Part shown: piece by piece, positions 1 through 12,175 of the stretch
How positions within the stretch are numbered: the first letter of the stretch is position 1
How the letters are laid out: the number at the start of each line of letters is the position of its first letter
Assembly: GCF_021869535.1 (NCBI RefSeq)
Contig: NW_026262723.1
Span: 85,376,324-85,440,323, forward strand
Direction of reading: 5' to 3'
DNA from: Mytilus californianus
Lineage: Eukaryota > Mollusca > Bivalvia > Mytilida > Mytilidae
DNA: 64,000 bases
The notes under the pieces: generated by a model
Told to the model about the DNA's origin: nothing
What the model saw: only the letters and a program-made list of their open reading frames with translations
Database searches by the model: none
Made by a program: the position numbers and the translations under genes

Positions 1-676
1 TAATTTCAAAAGACTTTCCATAAAGTGTGCACAAACTTGTTAGAACTGTTCAATTTAGATAGCTTCCTAATCGGTTTTACCATAATTCTTTAACCAAAGC
101 ACTCAATACAAATCTTTTGTTGCAGTATAAATTTTGAAGGTCATTAAATCATGTCGACATTACGTATTTTGGACCCAGTAAATTATTTAATTTTCTAATC
201 AACAGAGTGTAGTATGACTTAGCATGTTGAAAATTTCTTAAGAAAATAATTTAGTGGGGGTAAATCTCTACTTCTTTTTCATTTTAGATTTAAACGTTCT
301 AATCACTTTTGATCGTAGTTTTAAATAAATATTTTTGAAATGGATGAAAACCCATCATTTTAATAACATCGTGAATATATACTGTCCTGGGGACGGTTTT
401 AAAGATCTTTACAGATGAGTAACTTCACTGTACAAACAAACGCCAATGTATTCATCTTGTGACCTCATTTCCACATAGAAAAAATATTTACCTTTATGTC
501 GGCAAACTTTATACTTACCTGTACATCATATAATATTCTTTTTTGTATTTGTCCCTCACATAAATTTTTTATACATTAAAATATTTACATAAATTTAAGT
601 TATATATTAAAAGGGGAATCAAAAATAGATCATGTAAGAATAAAATTAATTAATAAGAAAATCTGAATATTTTTTT

Positions 677-819
677 CATACAGATAATGTAAGCAGTAAA
701 AGTGATTACCCTAAGGAATGTTTTTTTTTCATAAAAATAATTTAAGCAGTAAAAGTTATTACCCTAAGGATTTTTTTTTTTTATGAAAATAATTTAAGCT
801 GTAAAAGTGAATACCCTAA
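677..819. repeat. three-copy tandem repeat with T-runs
   Basis: Three adjacent copies of a unit containing the phrase AAGCAGTAAAAGT followed by ATTACCCTAAGG and a poly-T run. The copies differ by a few bases and by T-run length, so the period varies around 50-58 bp. Confidence 0.8.
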
Positions 820-837
820 TCTAATTTGGTTTTGCTT

Positions 838-977
838 TATGTAACTATGACATGGTTATTTATATATCCTAATATTGTTTTTCTTTTCTCCCTAACCAAG
901 ATAACGCTATGTAACTATGACATGGCTAGTAATATATCCTAATATTGTTTTTATTATCTCCCTAACCAAGATAACTC
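838..977. repeat. two-copy 70-bp tandem duplication
   Basis: TATGTAACTATGACATGG recurs exactly 70 bases later (838 and 908). Both copies run through the same CCCTAACCAAGATAAC phrase. The few differences suggest a fairly recent duplication. Confidence 0.85.
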
Positions 978-3665
978 TAGAGGATGTACTAACACACCTG
1001 TAAGTATCCAGTTTATGAGTTATTTCCCCTTTGTACAATACATTGGTCTAGCTTTGTCCACTACTTGATGTTGTGATTTGTGAGGGTTAAGGATTTGTGT
1101 TGCTTTAGGGATTGGCAGACTGGTGAAGGGAAATGAAATAGTTGAAGTCACATTTAAGTTTTAGCACTTTTGTCCCATTTAAAAATATGTAAATCTGGCT
1201 ATGAATTTCAAGCAGTAGCTGAATGTTCAACTGTCAACACTCAAATTGAAAACGTCAGAAAAGGTAAACATGTTTGTGAAATAAGCAGAAATATTTCAAA
1301 TATGATTTGCTAAATGATGTGATAAACTTTTGAAAGAGTTGTATATCTTTTGATAAGTAATAAAATATCCATTAGTGATATGAGGGTAATGACACACAGG
1401 TGTTCAACCTTGATCATCATCCCTTTGAACTTAAGGTAAAAATAAAATCGTAGAACCTTCAAAATTAAAGGGTTATAAAATGCTAAAAATTATTTCAGAA
1501 CATTTAAATAATTTTTATATGAAAAATAATTAATCTACTATTGTGAAGTAATAAAAGAGGGACTGGGAACTAAAATCTAAATCCACTTATAAAATTGGAT
1601 AATTTAATAATAAAGTAAAGAAGGTATAACCTTTTCCTTTTGAATCTTGTAAATCTTCAGTTAAATAATTTCGATGAGAATTTTTTTTTTTAATTTTATC
1701 TGTAATCAGTGTTTTTATTGATTTCTAACTTTTATCAAAAACCATGAAAACACTTTTATCAAATTATTATTTCATTTACAATGTAAACATACTTTTTTTA
1801 TTGTGTAAAATGAAACTACAGACTCCTAGTAGGAAAACAAACTTCTTTTTACCGTGACTTGTAACCTCTTGTTAATTTAAAACTGGCTGACGCCAAAAAC
1901 AGATTAACGGTTTTGTTCTCACAATAGATCGATTGTTTGACGTAATACTGCATCTGTAATTTGAGACTTTATCAATAGTCTGGGATGTCGCACCATTTTG
2001 CAAATAAATAAACACACAAATCTATTCTTTCTTTCATCCAAATGCATATATATAATAAATATAGTATTGCTGTTGGCAGGTAATGCTTCAGTTCCTGCAA
2101 TAGGTTAAAAAACATTAAAAAGATTAATTTCGATATTGTAATTTTCAGTCTCAAAATAGGTAAATCTGAAACCATTCACCATGACCTATAGATGCTTTTG
2201 AATTTAAAGGACATATTTAGTTTACTCTGGAAATAGTTATGTAGGTTTGTCAGAACTGCATTGTCATCATCATATTACTTACATCTCTGAGTGTGTTACT
2301 AGTAAATAAATACCATCAAATAAATAAATACAAATATTTGTATTAAGATGAAAGCTGCTTTGTCATCCAGTAAGCTTTAGTGGTAGCTGCTGATTGCTAA
2401 CAACTTGGTAGGTTCTCTTAATTTGTGATGTATAAAATGAACTCCCATGATAAAAAGTTTAATGAGATGAAGAAAAAAAATAATGCAAAGTCATATCCAT
2501 TTTAATAATTCCTCAGTTTGTCTTAAGGCTGCATTGCACTTAGATTATATCCACTATTTTTATAAACAGTCATGCTTTGATTGATTGAGATCAAAGAATT
2601 AATAAAAGAAATGACTTTTTTAGTATCAATTAAAGTAAAAGTAACAGTTGACTTATTTTATCTGATGAAAATCTATAATATGAACATTTTGATGTATCAT
2701 CAAACCACTAATGATACATTGTGCTACATGCAAATGTTTTAGAGGGAATTTTCTGTTTATTTTATATAAAAAGATCACTCTCAGTTTCTAAAATAAGGAA
2801 GACTTGAGATAAAAAATTATCAGCTGATTGAGAATTAAATTAATAGAATGTCATAGAAGTTGGAGGTTTTGACTCTATGAAATCTTATTCAATCCAATTC
2901 TGATGTTTTTAAAAATACCTCTTTCAGGTTATAAATATAAAAATCAGTCTCCAATTATTCCAATGTTAATTACTTTTAAAATATTTCTAAAATTTATCAG
3001 TATGCACAGAAATTGATTTTTAATACATTTTTTCTGTATTCCTTGAAATTTTACTTCAAAAAATTTATTTCCCTCATTAATAAAAGCAATAAATGTGAAC
3101 TTGTCAGATTCATTGCACAAGTTCAGTGCATATCTATGTACAAATAATATACATCAACTAATGAAATCATACCTTTCCATATATAACCAACATCTTACAG
3201 TTGGATCATCATTGTACTTTGTTTTCTGGTCTTACTTACTGTATACATGTATATATGAGCACAGCATATTGTTTGTATGTTGGCAAGGGGTTATCTCCCT
3301 TCACATGTGTCACAGCAGATGGTGATGGTATCAGTGTTTGGCAGTAGTGCCTAGAGCTTCAGTCTATTTTGCCTTTTATATGTTTCATAACATTTATTTA
3401 ATATATTTAACATTTCTATTTTGATATTTCTTAGAAGCCATTTAATTTTCTGTCTTATCATTTGTTAATAAAAAGTGATTTAGTCATTCACTAATGTTCA
3501 AGAGAACTTGTTTCACTAATTTCCCACTTGCTAACAGTAACTTGTGAGTTTAGAAAATTTGAAATCATTTTTTTGTCAAATCTCTATTTTTAATTTTGTC
3601 TTTTATGACTGCAATATGTGGTTAATTATCACAAGTTAATGGAAAAAAATCTTTGTTAATTTCAG

Positions 3666-4241
3666 AAATCGATGGAATTACCATTACAGCAGTTTAACCA
3701 ACGTGTTCAAAACTTGCCAGAACAAATGTCAGACAATGAAGATGTTCGTCCAAGTGTAAAGGCTCTTGCATCACGCTTTGATAGATCTGGTCGTAAGTCA
3801 AAAACCACTACACAACTGCCACCGATGAACTCAAATCTGGACAATAGACACAGAAGTAAATCAGAATCAGACTTTCTAAGAATGGATTCAAAACCTAAAT
3901 CGGTTTTATCGAAAAGAAAGAAATGTAAAGCAAGTCGCCCAAGGAAATCAGTGACATTTTCAGAAAATATTGCCATGGTTTCTGCCACAGATTATATAAC
4001 AGACACTGATTTGTGTTCAGGGTATGTGAGTGATTCGGATGAAAAATATAAATATCAGCGTGGTGCTTATTCAGACAATGAGTTAGACGATGATGACTCT
4101 AACTCAACTGAGTCCCCGGCAGATATACATCCTGGTCAGAGTTGTTGTTGTCTATGTAACAAACATGGTTGTGGACAAGGATCTCAGTTTTGTGCAAAAT
4201 GTCAGTTATATATGAGTCGGTTTCAACCAAGTGAATGCTGA
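3666..4241 (+). CDS. last coding exon of an unrecognised gene with a possible PP1-docking motif and Cys-rich C-terminus
   Basis: The exon starts after a polypyrimidine tract and CAG at 3663-3665, reads in frame as K-S-M-E-L and stays open for 191 codons to TGA at 4239-4241. No ATG start is forced: 3672 is the first Met, but the acceptor implies upstream coding or a 5' UTR exon. The chain is polar and looks disordered. It has a basic block (about residues 80-95 from Met3672), then KSVTFSENI, which fits the [RK]-x-[VI]-x-[FW] pattern of protein phosphatase 1 docking sites. An acidic Asp/Ser stretch follows, then a terminal cluster C-C-C-L-C-x3-H-x2-C with two later C-x2-C Cys. PP1 binding is inferred from the motif alone. 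I do not recognise the family. Composition is clearly coding compared with its flanks. Confidence 0.75.
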   Translation, partial: KSMELPLQQFNQRVQNLPEQMSDNEDVRPSVKALASRFDRSGRKSKTTTQLPPMNSNLDNRHRSKSESDFLRMDSKPKSVLSKRKKCKASRPRKSVTFSENIAMVSATDYITDTDLCSGYVSDSDEKYKYQRGAYSDNELDDDDSNSTESPADIHPGQSCCCLCNKHGCGQGSQFCAKCQLYMSRFQPSEC

Positions 4242-4307
4242 CAAAACGATTTCAGTGACATCAAATCAGCATTATTTCATGTATGAAATATTTATTGAGA
4301 GACTACA

Positions 4308-4351
4308 AATAAAATAGACATTTATTTTTGTTATTGGATATTGTAAATAAA
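4308..4351 (+). promoter_or_regulatory. candidate polyadenylation signals
   Basis: AATAAA occurs at 4308-4313 and again at 4346-4351, 67 and 105 bases after the TGA at 4241, followed by T-rich sequence. These are the expected position and context for the 3' end of the gene above. I cannot tell which is used. Confidence 0.55.
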
Positions 4352-4379
4352 AGTAATTTTATTTATTTATTCTACAAAT

Positions 4380-5906
4380 GTGAATTGTAGAATTTTCAAG
4401 TAATTTTTTTTTTCTTGAAGGCAGCTTTGCTCATAGTGCTAATTTCACCTTCTATGTATATTGAATTCTAGCAATAGATGTTTTATCTACTGTTTTGGTA
4501 GAATTTTTTTCCTTTTTTACTGCTGATAAATGTTTTCCCTTTTTTAGATATATTATTTTAGAAAGATTTAAGCAAAACTACTTTATTTTAGTTTAATATA
4601 TTTTATCCAAGAAAAAAACAAGAAACACAGTTCAGCTCTTAATATGAACATGTTTCTTATTTATTTATGTTTCTGTGATAAATTAAGTTTTTTTTTTGTT
4701 TTTTTTTTTTGGCATAAGAAGTTTGAAACAAAGTATTTTTAGAATTACAAATTTTTATAAATTATTATTGTAGATATGAAGATTTGTTGTAACAGCCCTT
4801 CTTTCAAAAATGGTTTAATTTCATTCCTATATCATTATCCAAGCTAATACTGCCAGACAAGTACCATTTATGTTGTTGTTTATTGTTATGGATAATGTCA
4901 AATTTTTATGAGATGAAAATATTTTCATAGATTTTTATTGACTGTCTCAATTTGTGTTTAATATGAAAGGGAGACAATCCCCATAAACTTACATTACATT
5001 TAGATCTAGTCAAACATTTCCTTCTTTTTGTATTGATATATCTCTGTAAAAGGTAAATTTGATATTTAGATTAGATAATGGGATATTGATTCCCATCAAA
5101 CCAAGGTTGTCTTTTTCACTTTCGTTTCGAAACTTCTTCTCTAGTATTTCGGTTTCTTGGAAAGACAACTAATGAAATTAAAAAAATGAATATGCAATTT
5201 AGAAATATTTTCTCAACACTTATTTTGTAGTTATAGGATGGATTCCGTCCATTTTGGGAAAGGTTAGTGGTATAGAAAATATACAGTTTTTTTTTCAAAT
5301 GTGAAAAATAAAGCTTTGGCTTACCTATGGATAAAATTAAAGGTCATATTCATAAAAACATTTTAAGAATTATTTTGGACATAACTTTCAAAAATGTACA
5401 TTTCATATGTGCAACATAACTTTTAGGAATATTAATAAGACTTTCAAAGAATTTTTATTTTTTCATGCATTTAATGTTGTTAAAAATCATGCATTTTTAT
5501 AAAGTTGTTTTAAATTGTTAAGATTGTGAATTTGTTAACATGTTTTATGAAACTGCCAGTTTTTCATTTGTTACCCAATTGTGATCTCATTTTAAAAGAA
5601 ATTTATAACAAGAAATTAAATGTAAATGTTAATGGTTTGTATATATAGATAGTAGACCTAGATAATCATGTTTATAAAAAACTTCTTTTATGTTAACATT
5701 GTTCCATTGAATACAGAGTTAAACTCTTTATCATCAATAGAATACATATCATTTGTATCAAAATAAAAACAAATTATGAAACTTGCTTGTTCTATTTCAT
5801 TATTAACACGAATTCAGCAAAGTACAAAGTTTAAATATATGCAAAACAAACAGAAAAAAACCCAATATGATATACATTCAAGAAGAAAGAAGATAAATAC
5901 ACATAT
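4380..5906. other. intergenic, nothing recognised
   Basis: A+T-rich sequence without a supported exon, RNA gene or clear repeat. Short open frames here show no protein-like composition. Confidence 0.5.
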
Positions 5907-6499
5907 CCCAAGTCAGGAGCCTGTAACTCAGGAGCCAGTTACTCAGGAGCCTGTAACTCAGGAGCCTGTAGCTCAGGAGCCTGTAACTCAGGAGCCTGTA
6001 ACTCAGGAGACTGTATCTCAGGAGCCTGTAACTCAGGAGCCTGTAACTCAGGAGCCTGTAACTCAGGAGACTGTAGCTCAGGAGCCTGTAACTCAGGAGC
6101 CTGTAACTCAGGAGCCAGTAACTCAGGAGCCTGTAACTCAGGAGCCTGTAGCTCAGGAGCCTGTAGCTCAGGAGCCTGTAACTCAGGAGACTGTAGCTCA
6201 GGAGCCTGTAGCTCAGGAGCCTGTAACTCAGGAGCCTGTAACTCAAGAGCCTGTAACTCAGGAGTTGCTGTTGGTTGCTGTCTGCCTTATTTGTTTTTCA
6301 TTTATCTATTATAGTATTAATCACGTTGTTGGTTTTCTCTTTTGAATTGTTTTACATTTTGTCATGTCAGAACTATATATGGTGATGGGCCTTGCTCATT
6401 GTTGAAGGCTGTACAGTGCCCTATGGTTGTAAACATAGTAATCCTTTGGTCTCTGGTTGATTAATGTCTCATTGGCAATCATACAATATCTCCTTATTT
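5907..6499 (+). mobile_element. 3'-tail copy of the Penelope-like retroelement, expanded internally
   Basis: From CCCAAGTCAGGAGCCTGT to TCTCATTGGCAATCAT...CTCCTTATTT this matches, segment by segment, the 3' non-coding tail that follows the degenerate reverse transcriptase at 16646-17382. Shared landmarks are the TTGTTTTTC phrase, the CTCATTGTTGAA phrase and the TGTCTCATTGGCAATCAT end. It is 5' truncated and ends at the same 3' point, as expected for retroposed copies. The 15-bp minisatellite lies inside it. Confidence 0.75.
5916..6264. repeat. 15-bp minisatellite, about 23 units
   Basis: The unit is GGAGCCTGTAACTCA, with recurrent variants GGAGACTGTAGCTCA and GGAGCCTGTAGCTCA. Because the unit is a multiple of three, both strands stay open (+ strand QEPVT repeats, - strand LLSYR repeats). 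The + strand open frame 5776-6345 is therefore best explained by the repeat and not by a gene. Confidence 0.9.
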
Positions 6500-7091
6500 G
6501 CATATAAGAAAACATGACTGTAGCAAGGTAACATCATGTGTTTTGTTTCTATGTTAATCTTGAAAAACAGTAGGATGATAACATATTTGATTATTTCAAG
6601 CTTGGTCTTCTAATATAGCTTGGTAGCAATTAATGTGATATTAAAAAAAAGAAATGTTGGATAAATGTCAATGAGACAGCAACCCAACACCACAAAAAAC
6701 TAAAAGACATCTAGGGTTAACTCAACCTTAAGTCCGACACCTTAACTATTCACTGCTCTTTGTACCTTCATTAAGCATAGAAATTCCTTTACAGATTGGG
6801 AATTTCTCACAAACCACCTCCAGAAGTCAATAAAATGTTCAAGATATTATCATAATTGCTCTGAAATATAAAACAGGATTTAGTTACTGGTCTGGCCTTT
6901 AAGAGAGCCACTTATGCCCTTCACTCGGACACCACAAATAACATGTCTAAGAAAATGGACTTAAAATTAATGTATCGTATTGACTTTTACAATAATCATT
7001 TGTCACTGGAAGAAAAGTTGAGATCCTGTTGATACCTGCCTATAAGTCAGACATTCAGTGTTCGACACAAGGACATCAAAGCAGCCGAAAA
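6500..7091. other. repeat remnants, no gene
   Basis: Contains a remnant with GTCAATGAGACAGCAACCC near 6667, a phrase seen in interspersed repeats, and otherwise nothing I can name. Confidence 0.4.
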
Positions 7092-8892
7092 TGTCAGGTT
7101 TCATGCTTGGTCTATGAATGCTGCATGATAACAACATATAACAGACGGGATCAGGTTTCATGATTGGTCAATGAATGCTGCAGGATAACAAGATAACAGT
7201 TGTGATCGGGTTTCATGCTTGGTGTATGAATGCTGCAGGTTAACAACATATAACAGATGGGATCAGGTTTCATGATTGGTCAATGAATGCTGTAGGATAA
7301 CAAGATAACAGTTGTGATCAGGTTCCATGCTTGGTGAATGAATGCTGCAGGTTAACAACATATAAAAGATGGGATCAGGTTACATGATTGGTCAATGAAT
7401 GCTGTAGGATAACTAACAGTTGTGATCAGGTTTCATGCTTGGTGTATGAATGCTGCAGGTTAACAACATATAACAGATGGGATCAGGTTTCATGATTGGT
7501 CAATGAATGCTGTAGGATAACAAGATAACAGTTGTGATCAGGTTCCATGCTTGGTGAATGAATGCTGCAGGTTAACAACATATAAAAGATGGGATCAGGT
7601 TACATGATTGGTCAATGAATGCTGTAGGATAACTAACAGTTGTGATCAGGTTTCATGCTTGGTGTATGAATGCTGCAGGTTAACAACATATAACAGATGG
7701 GATCAGGTTTCATGATTGGTCAATAAATGCTGCAGGATAACAAGATAACAGTTGTAATCAGGTTTCATGCTTGGAATATGAATGCTGCAGGTTAACAACA
7801 TATAACAGATGGGATCAGGTTTCATGATTGGTCAATGAATGCTGTAGGATAACAAGATAACAGTTGTAATCAGGTTTCATGCTTGGTGTATGAATACTGC
7901 AGGTTAACAACATATAACAGATGGGATCAGGTTTCATGATTGGTCAATAAATGCTGCAGGATAACAAGATAACAGTTGTGATCAGGTTTCATGCTTGGTG
8001 TATGAATGCTGCAGGTTAACAACATATAACAGATATAATCAGGTTTCATGCTTGGTGTATGAATGCTGAAGGTCAACAACACAGAACAGATGGGGTCAGG
8101 TTTCATGATTCGTCTATGAATGCTGCAGGATAACAACATAATGGCTGGGTCATGTTTCATGATTGGTTTATGAATGGTGCAGGATAACAACATAATGATT
8201 GTGGTCAGGTTTCATGATTGGTCTATGAAAGGTGCAGGATAACAACATACTGATTGTGGTCAGGTTTCATGATTGGTCTATGAATGTTGCAGGATAACAA
8301 CGTGTAACAGATGGGATCAGGTTTCATGATTGGTCAATGAATGCTGCAGGATAACAAGATAACAGTTGTGATCAGGTTTCATGCTTTGTGTATGAATGCT
8401 GAAGGTACACAACAAAGAACAGATGGGGTTTAGGTTTCATGATTCGTCTATGAATGCTGCAAGATAACAACATAATGGCTGGGTCATGTTTCATGATTGG
8501 TCTATGAATGATGCAGGATAACAACATAATGATTGTGGTCAGGTTTCATGATTGGTCTATGAAAGGTGCAGGATAACAACATAATGATTGTGGTCAGGTT
8601 TCATGATTGGTCTATGAATGGTGCAGGATAACAACATAATGATTGTGGTCAGGTTTCATGATTGGTCTATGAAAGGTGCAGGATAACAACATACTGATTG
8701 TGGTCAGGTTTCATGATTGGTCTATGAATGTTGCAGGATAACAACGTGTAACAGATGGGATCAGGTTTCATGATTGGTCTATGAAAGGTGCAGGATATCA
8801 ACATAATGATTGTGGTCAGGTTTCATGATTGGTCTATGAATCCTGCAGGATAACAACATATAACAGATGGGATCAGGTTCCACGATTGGTCT
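7092..8892. repeat. satellite of alternating 55- and 57-bp units (block 1)
   Basis: The unit core is TCAGGTTTCATGATTGGTC, then TATGAATGCTGCAGGATAAC. Core positions 7151, 7206, 7263, 7318 and 7375 show alternating 55/57-bp spacing, so the left half is organised as ~112-bp dimers. The right half (8160-8890) is a simple 55-bp array. Open frames through it are repeat artefacts. Confidence 0.9.
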
Positions 8893-9473
8893 ATATAAAA
8901 ATAAGGAGATGTGGTATTATTGCCAATGAGACAACTATCCACCAAAGTTCAAATGAAGTGGATGTAAGCAATTATAGGCAACTGTACAGCCTTCAACAAT
9001 GAGAAAACCCATACCATATAGAAGGCTATAAAAGGCCCTGACATGAAAAATTTGAAACATTTCAATTGAGAAACCAACGGCCTAATTTATAACAAAACAA
9101 TTTACGAAAAAACAAATATGACGGACATGAACCAACAACAACCACTGAACTACAGGCTTCTGACTTGGGACAGACACATAAAGTATGTGAGGGGGGTTAA
9201 ACAAGTTTGTGAGCGCTCAACCCTCCTCTAACCTGGGACAGTGGTGTTCCAGCATAACATAAGAACAAACTAGACAAATCAGTTGATAAGGGCTTAACTT
9301 GTCAGATCGATACAATGCAGAAAAACATCTAACACAAACACAGACTGGATGAGGCAGGGTATTTATACGTCCCTAACATAAAAAAAAGACACGAAGTACA
9401 GATCTGAGAGTACTCGCAGTTACTGACAGCTAGTTCAAAGCCAATAGCAACTAACAAAAATAAAAAAATAAAA
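8893..9473 (-). mobile_element. 5'-truncated retroelement tail copy inside the satellite
   Basis: Reverse-complement copy of the tail at 16646-17382. It contains the complements of GGCAATCAT...CTCCTTATTT (8900-8935), TGTCCCAAGTCAGAAGCC (9155-9175) and CTGCGAGTACTCTCAGATCT (9400-9420). It interrupts a satellite unit between GGTCTAT and AATGGTGCAGG. The 3' end is intact and the 5' end truncated, as in target-primed insertion. Confidence 0.85.
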
Positions 9474-9966
9474 ATGGTGCAGGATAACAACATAATGATT
9501 GTGATCAGGTTCATGCTTGGTCTATAATACTGCAGGATAACAACATAATGGCTGGGTCATGTTTCATGATTGGTCGATGAATACTGAAGGATAACAACAT
9601 AATGGTTGTGATCAGGTTTCATAGTTAGTCTATGGATGCTGCAGGATAACAACATAATGGTTGTGATCAGGTTTCATAGTTAGTCTATGGATGCTGCAGG
9701 ATAACAACATAATGGTTGTGGTCTCGTTTCATGCTAGGTCTATGAATGCTGTAGGAAAACCAAAAAAGAGATGTGGTGCTTGTTTTTTTAATGCTGCTGG
9801 GTAACAAATTAAATGAGGAGGCCATGTTCCTTAAATTGTCTTTATGGATGATGTAGGATTAGTTGTTTTCAAATTTCATACTTAAGCTGTAAATGCTGTA
9901 GGATAGAAATCTATTAAATGTAGTTAATTTCCATGCTTGGTCTATAAATGATGTAGGATAACTGTG
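9474..9966. repeat. satellite, block 2, diverging
   Basis: Continues the satellite right after the tail insertion. Units are recognisable (GCAGGATAACAACATAATGG, GATCAGGTTTCAT) to about 9740 and then degrade towards 9966, where another insertion begins. Confidence 0.8.
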
Positions 9967-11170
9967 AGCCAAAATTTGTACCTGTGAAAAAAGTTGCAGT
10001 GGAACTAATATCACAGGAAATATGTTCTGGGAGAACTTTTTTCACAGATGATATCTATATAATTTGTTCCATCTCTATAAAACAAGTTCCACACTTTACC
10101 TGGTGAAATAAGTACCGGTTGGTGAAATTTGTTCCTTACCTGGTGAAATAAGTTCCGGGTTTATGAGATTTGTTCCTTATCTGGTGATATAAGTTCTGGG
10201 TTTGTGAGATTTGTTCCTCACCTGGTGAAATAAGTTCCTTGTCTGTGAAATATGTTCCATTGGTTAAACAAGTTATCTTATATACTGAGCATTTGTCATC
10301 AGTGAGTTTAAAGTTATCATTCAAGTGCATTATAAAAATAAGTATTATATCAATAATAAAAAAAGTAAAAAGTGTGAATCATCCAATTCGGATCCTGTCG
10401 AGTATAGCAAATGTTTAATTGTATACTCCGTAAAAAATATCAAAATGACACTTTTCAGCCAGAAAAGAGTAGAATAAGAAAAATCAATCACTCAGAAAAA
10501 AAGTATAGTTAAAGATGAACATATGTACTTATTTGAAAAGGACAAAGTGACTGATCAGTTATATCAAAAGACATGTAGAAACAAAAGACACACTCTTTTG
10601 AAACTGTAATATGACCTAATTACATGTATGACTAGAACACGGGGCCATGACAGTTAACAAAAACCAAGGAGGAATACCACATAAAACATAAATACAAATT
10701 ATGATACATTACAATCGCTTTTATTTCTTATCTTCATCCTTTAGTTACAGTCATGCCTTCAATTGCAAATGTATTCCATGCAAGCACACTCAGTACAGCA
10801 CTCAGCTTGCATTATAATCTAAATGTAACAAGAAAATGTTTCGCTTGCAATTTGTTGCAAAGGTACTTATTTTCTGTGAAAATAGGTTTAATGAACTTAT
10901 TCATTGATTTCGATGAAATATGTACACGTTCGTTTAAAACAAATATCACAGGAACTTATTTAACTTTTTAAAACTCTTAATATTAATTGGAACAAAATTC
11001 ATAGAGCTATGATTTTTGTTCCGGAACTTATTTCACATTTGGTCATAAAATTAGTTCCGGAACAAATTTTACAGTGCTGGAACATATTTTCTGTGATATA
11101 AAGTCCGGTGGAACATCCTATGAAATTTGTTCCGGCGGAACAAATGTCACGCCGGAACAAATTTTTTGTT
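9967..11170. mobile_element. non-coding element with motif-dense inverted ends (type GTGAAATTTGTTCC)
   Basis: Inserted within a satellite unit: the left flank ends GTAGGATAAC and the right flank resumes ATAACAACAT. The outer ~300 bp (9967-10275) and ~180 bp (10985-11165) are crowded with GTGAAATAAGTTCC-like motifs and their complements, often head to head (TTCCGGAACAAATTT). The ~700-bp centre lacks them and has no recognisable protein; its one 72-residue open frame looks random. The ends would pair when folded. I suggest a non-autonomous foldback-type DNA element. The superfamily is unknown. Confidence 0.6.
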
Positions 11171-12175
11171 ACATAACAACATCGCAGATGTGGTCAAGTA
11201 ACATTTTTGATCAATTAATGCTGCAGTAAACAAGATCAAGGTTGTGTTCAGATTACATGCTTGTTCTATGAACACTGTTTGATAACAAGAAAACGGTTGT
11301 GTTCAGATTACATGTTTGTTCTATGAACACTGTTTGATAACAAGATAATGGTTGAGTTTAGCTTTCATGATATATCTTTGAATGCTGCAAAGTAACAACA
11401 TTACGATTGTGGTCAGGTTTCAAGTTTGGTTAATGTGGTCAGGTAGCATACTTGTTCTTTGAATACTGCAGAGTAACAACATAACATTTCTGGTTAGATG
11501 TCATACTTGTTCTTTGAAAGCTGTAGAATAACAACATAACATTTCTGGTTAGATTTCATACTTGTTCTTTGAATGTTGCAGAGTAACAACATAACATATG
11601 CAGTCAGGTTGCATGCTTGTTCTTTGAAAGCTGCAGAGAAGTAACATAACATTTGTGGTTAGATTTCATACTTGTTCTTTGAAAACTTCAGAGTAACAAC
11701 ATGACAGATGTGGTCAGGTTTATGAATGTTGCAGGATAACAACATACTAGTAATGGTTGAGTTCAGGTTTCATGATTGGTTTTATGAATGCTGCAGGATA
11801 ACAACATAATGTTTGTGATAAGGTTTCATGATTAGTCCATGAACGCTGCAGGATAATAGCAACAGATGTTGTCAGGTTTCATGATTGGTCTATGAATGTT
11901 GCAGGATAACAACATATTACAAATGGGATCAGGTTTCTTGATAGGTCTATGAATGCTGCAGGATAACAGCATAACGGTTGTGATCTGGTTTCATGATTTG
12001 TCTATGAATGTTGTAGGATAACAAGATAACCGGTGTAACCTTGTTCTTTGAATGCTTTAGAGTAACAATATAACATATGTGGCCAGGAAGCATACTTGTT
12101 CTTTGAATACTGCAGAGTAACAACATAACATATGTGGTCACGTTACATGCTTGGTCTATGTTTGATAACAAAATA
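11171..12175. repeat. satellite, block 3, most diverged
   Basis: Resumes after the inserted element with units of the form GTGGTCAGGTT...TGCAGAGTAACAACATAACA. The units differ more from each other than in block 1, consistent with the older edge of an array. Confidence 0.8.

Larger units (their letters stand above)
1..3665. other. non-coding stretch upstream of the 3666 exon
   Basis: No convincing exon is visible on either strand. The sequence is A+T-rich with many poly-T runs. The splice acceptor ending at 3665 means that at least the right part is an intron of the gene whose last exon starts at 3666. Two short tandem arrays are listed separately. Confidence 0.6.

Noticed and set aside
5776-6345. 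189-residue + strand open frame with QEPVT repeats as a secreted or structural protein gene
   Set aside because: It is explained by a 15-bp minisatellite inside a retroelement tail. The antisense frame is equally open, and there is no promoter, splice or homology support.
7927-8193. open frame through the satellite as a coding gene
   Set aside because: Every residue comes from 55-bp repeat units, and frames open wherever units lack stops.
10753-10971. 72-residue frame in motif-dense element 1 as a transposase fragment
   Set aside because: It is short, of biased composition, and has no DDE, recombinase or HTH pattern.
7092-12175. CRISPR-like array of repeats and spacers
   Set aside because: The whole unit is repeated, with no unique spacers, and the host is a eukaryote. 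It is a satellite.
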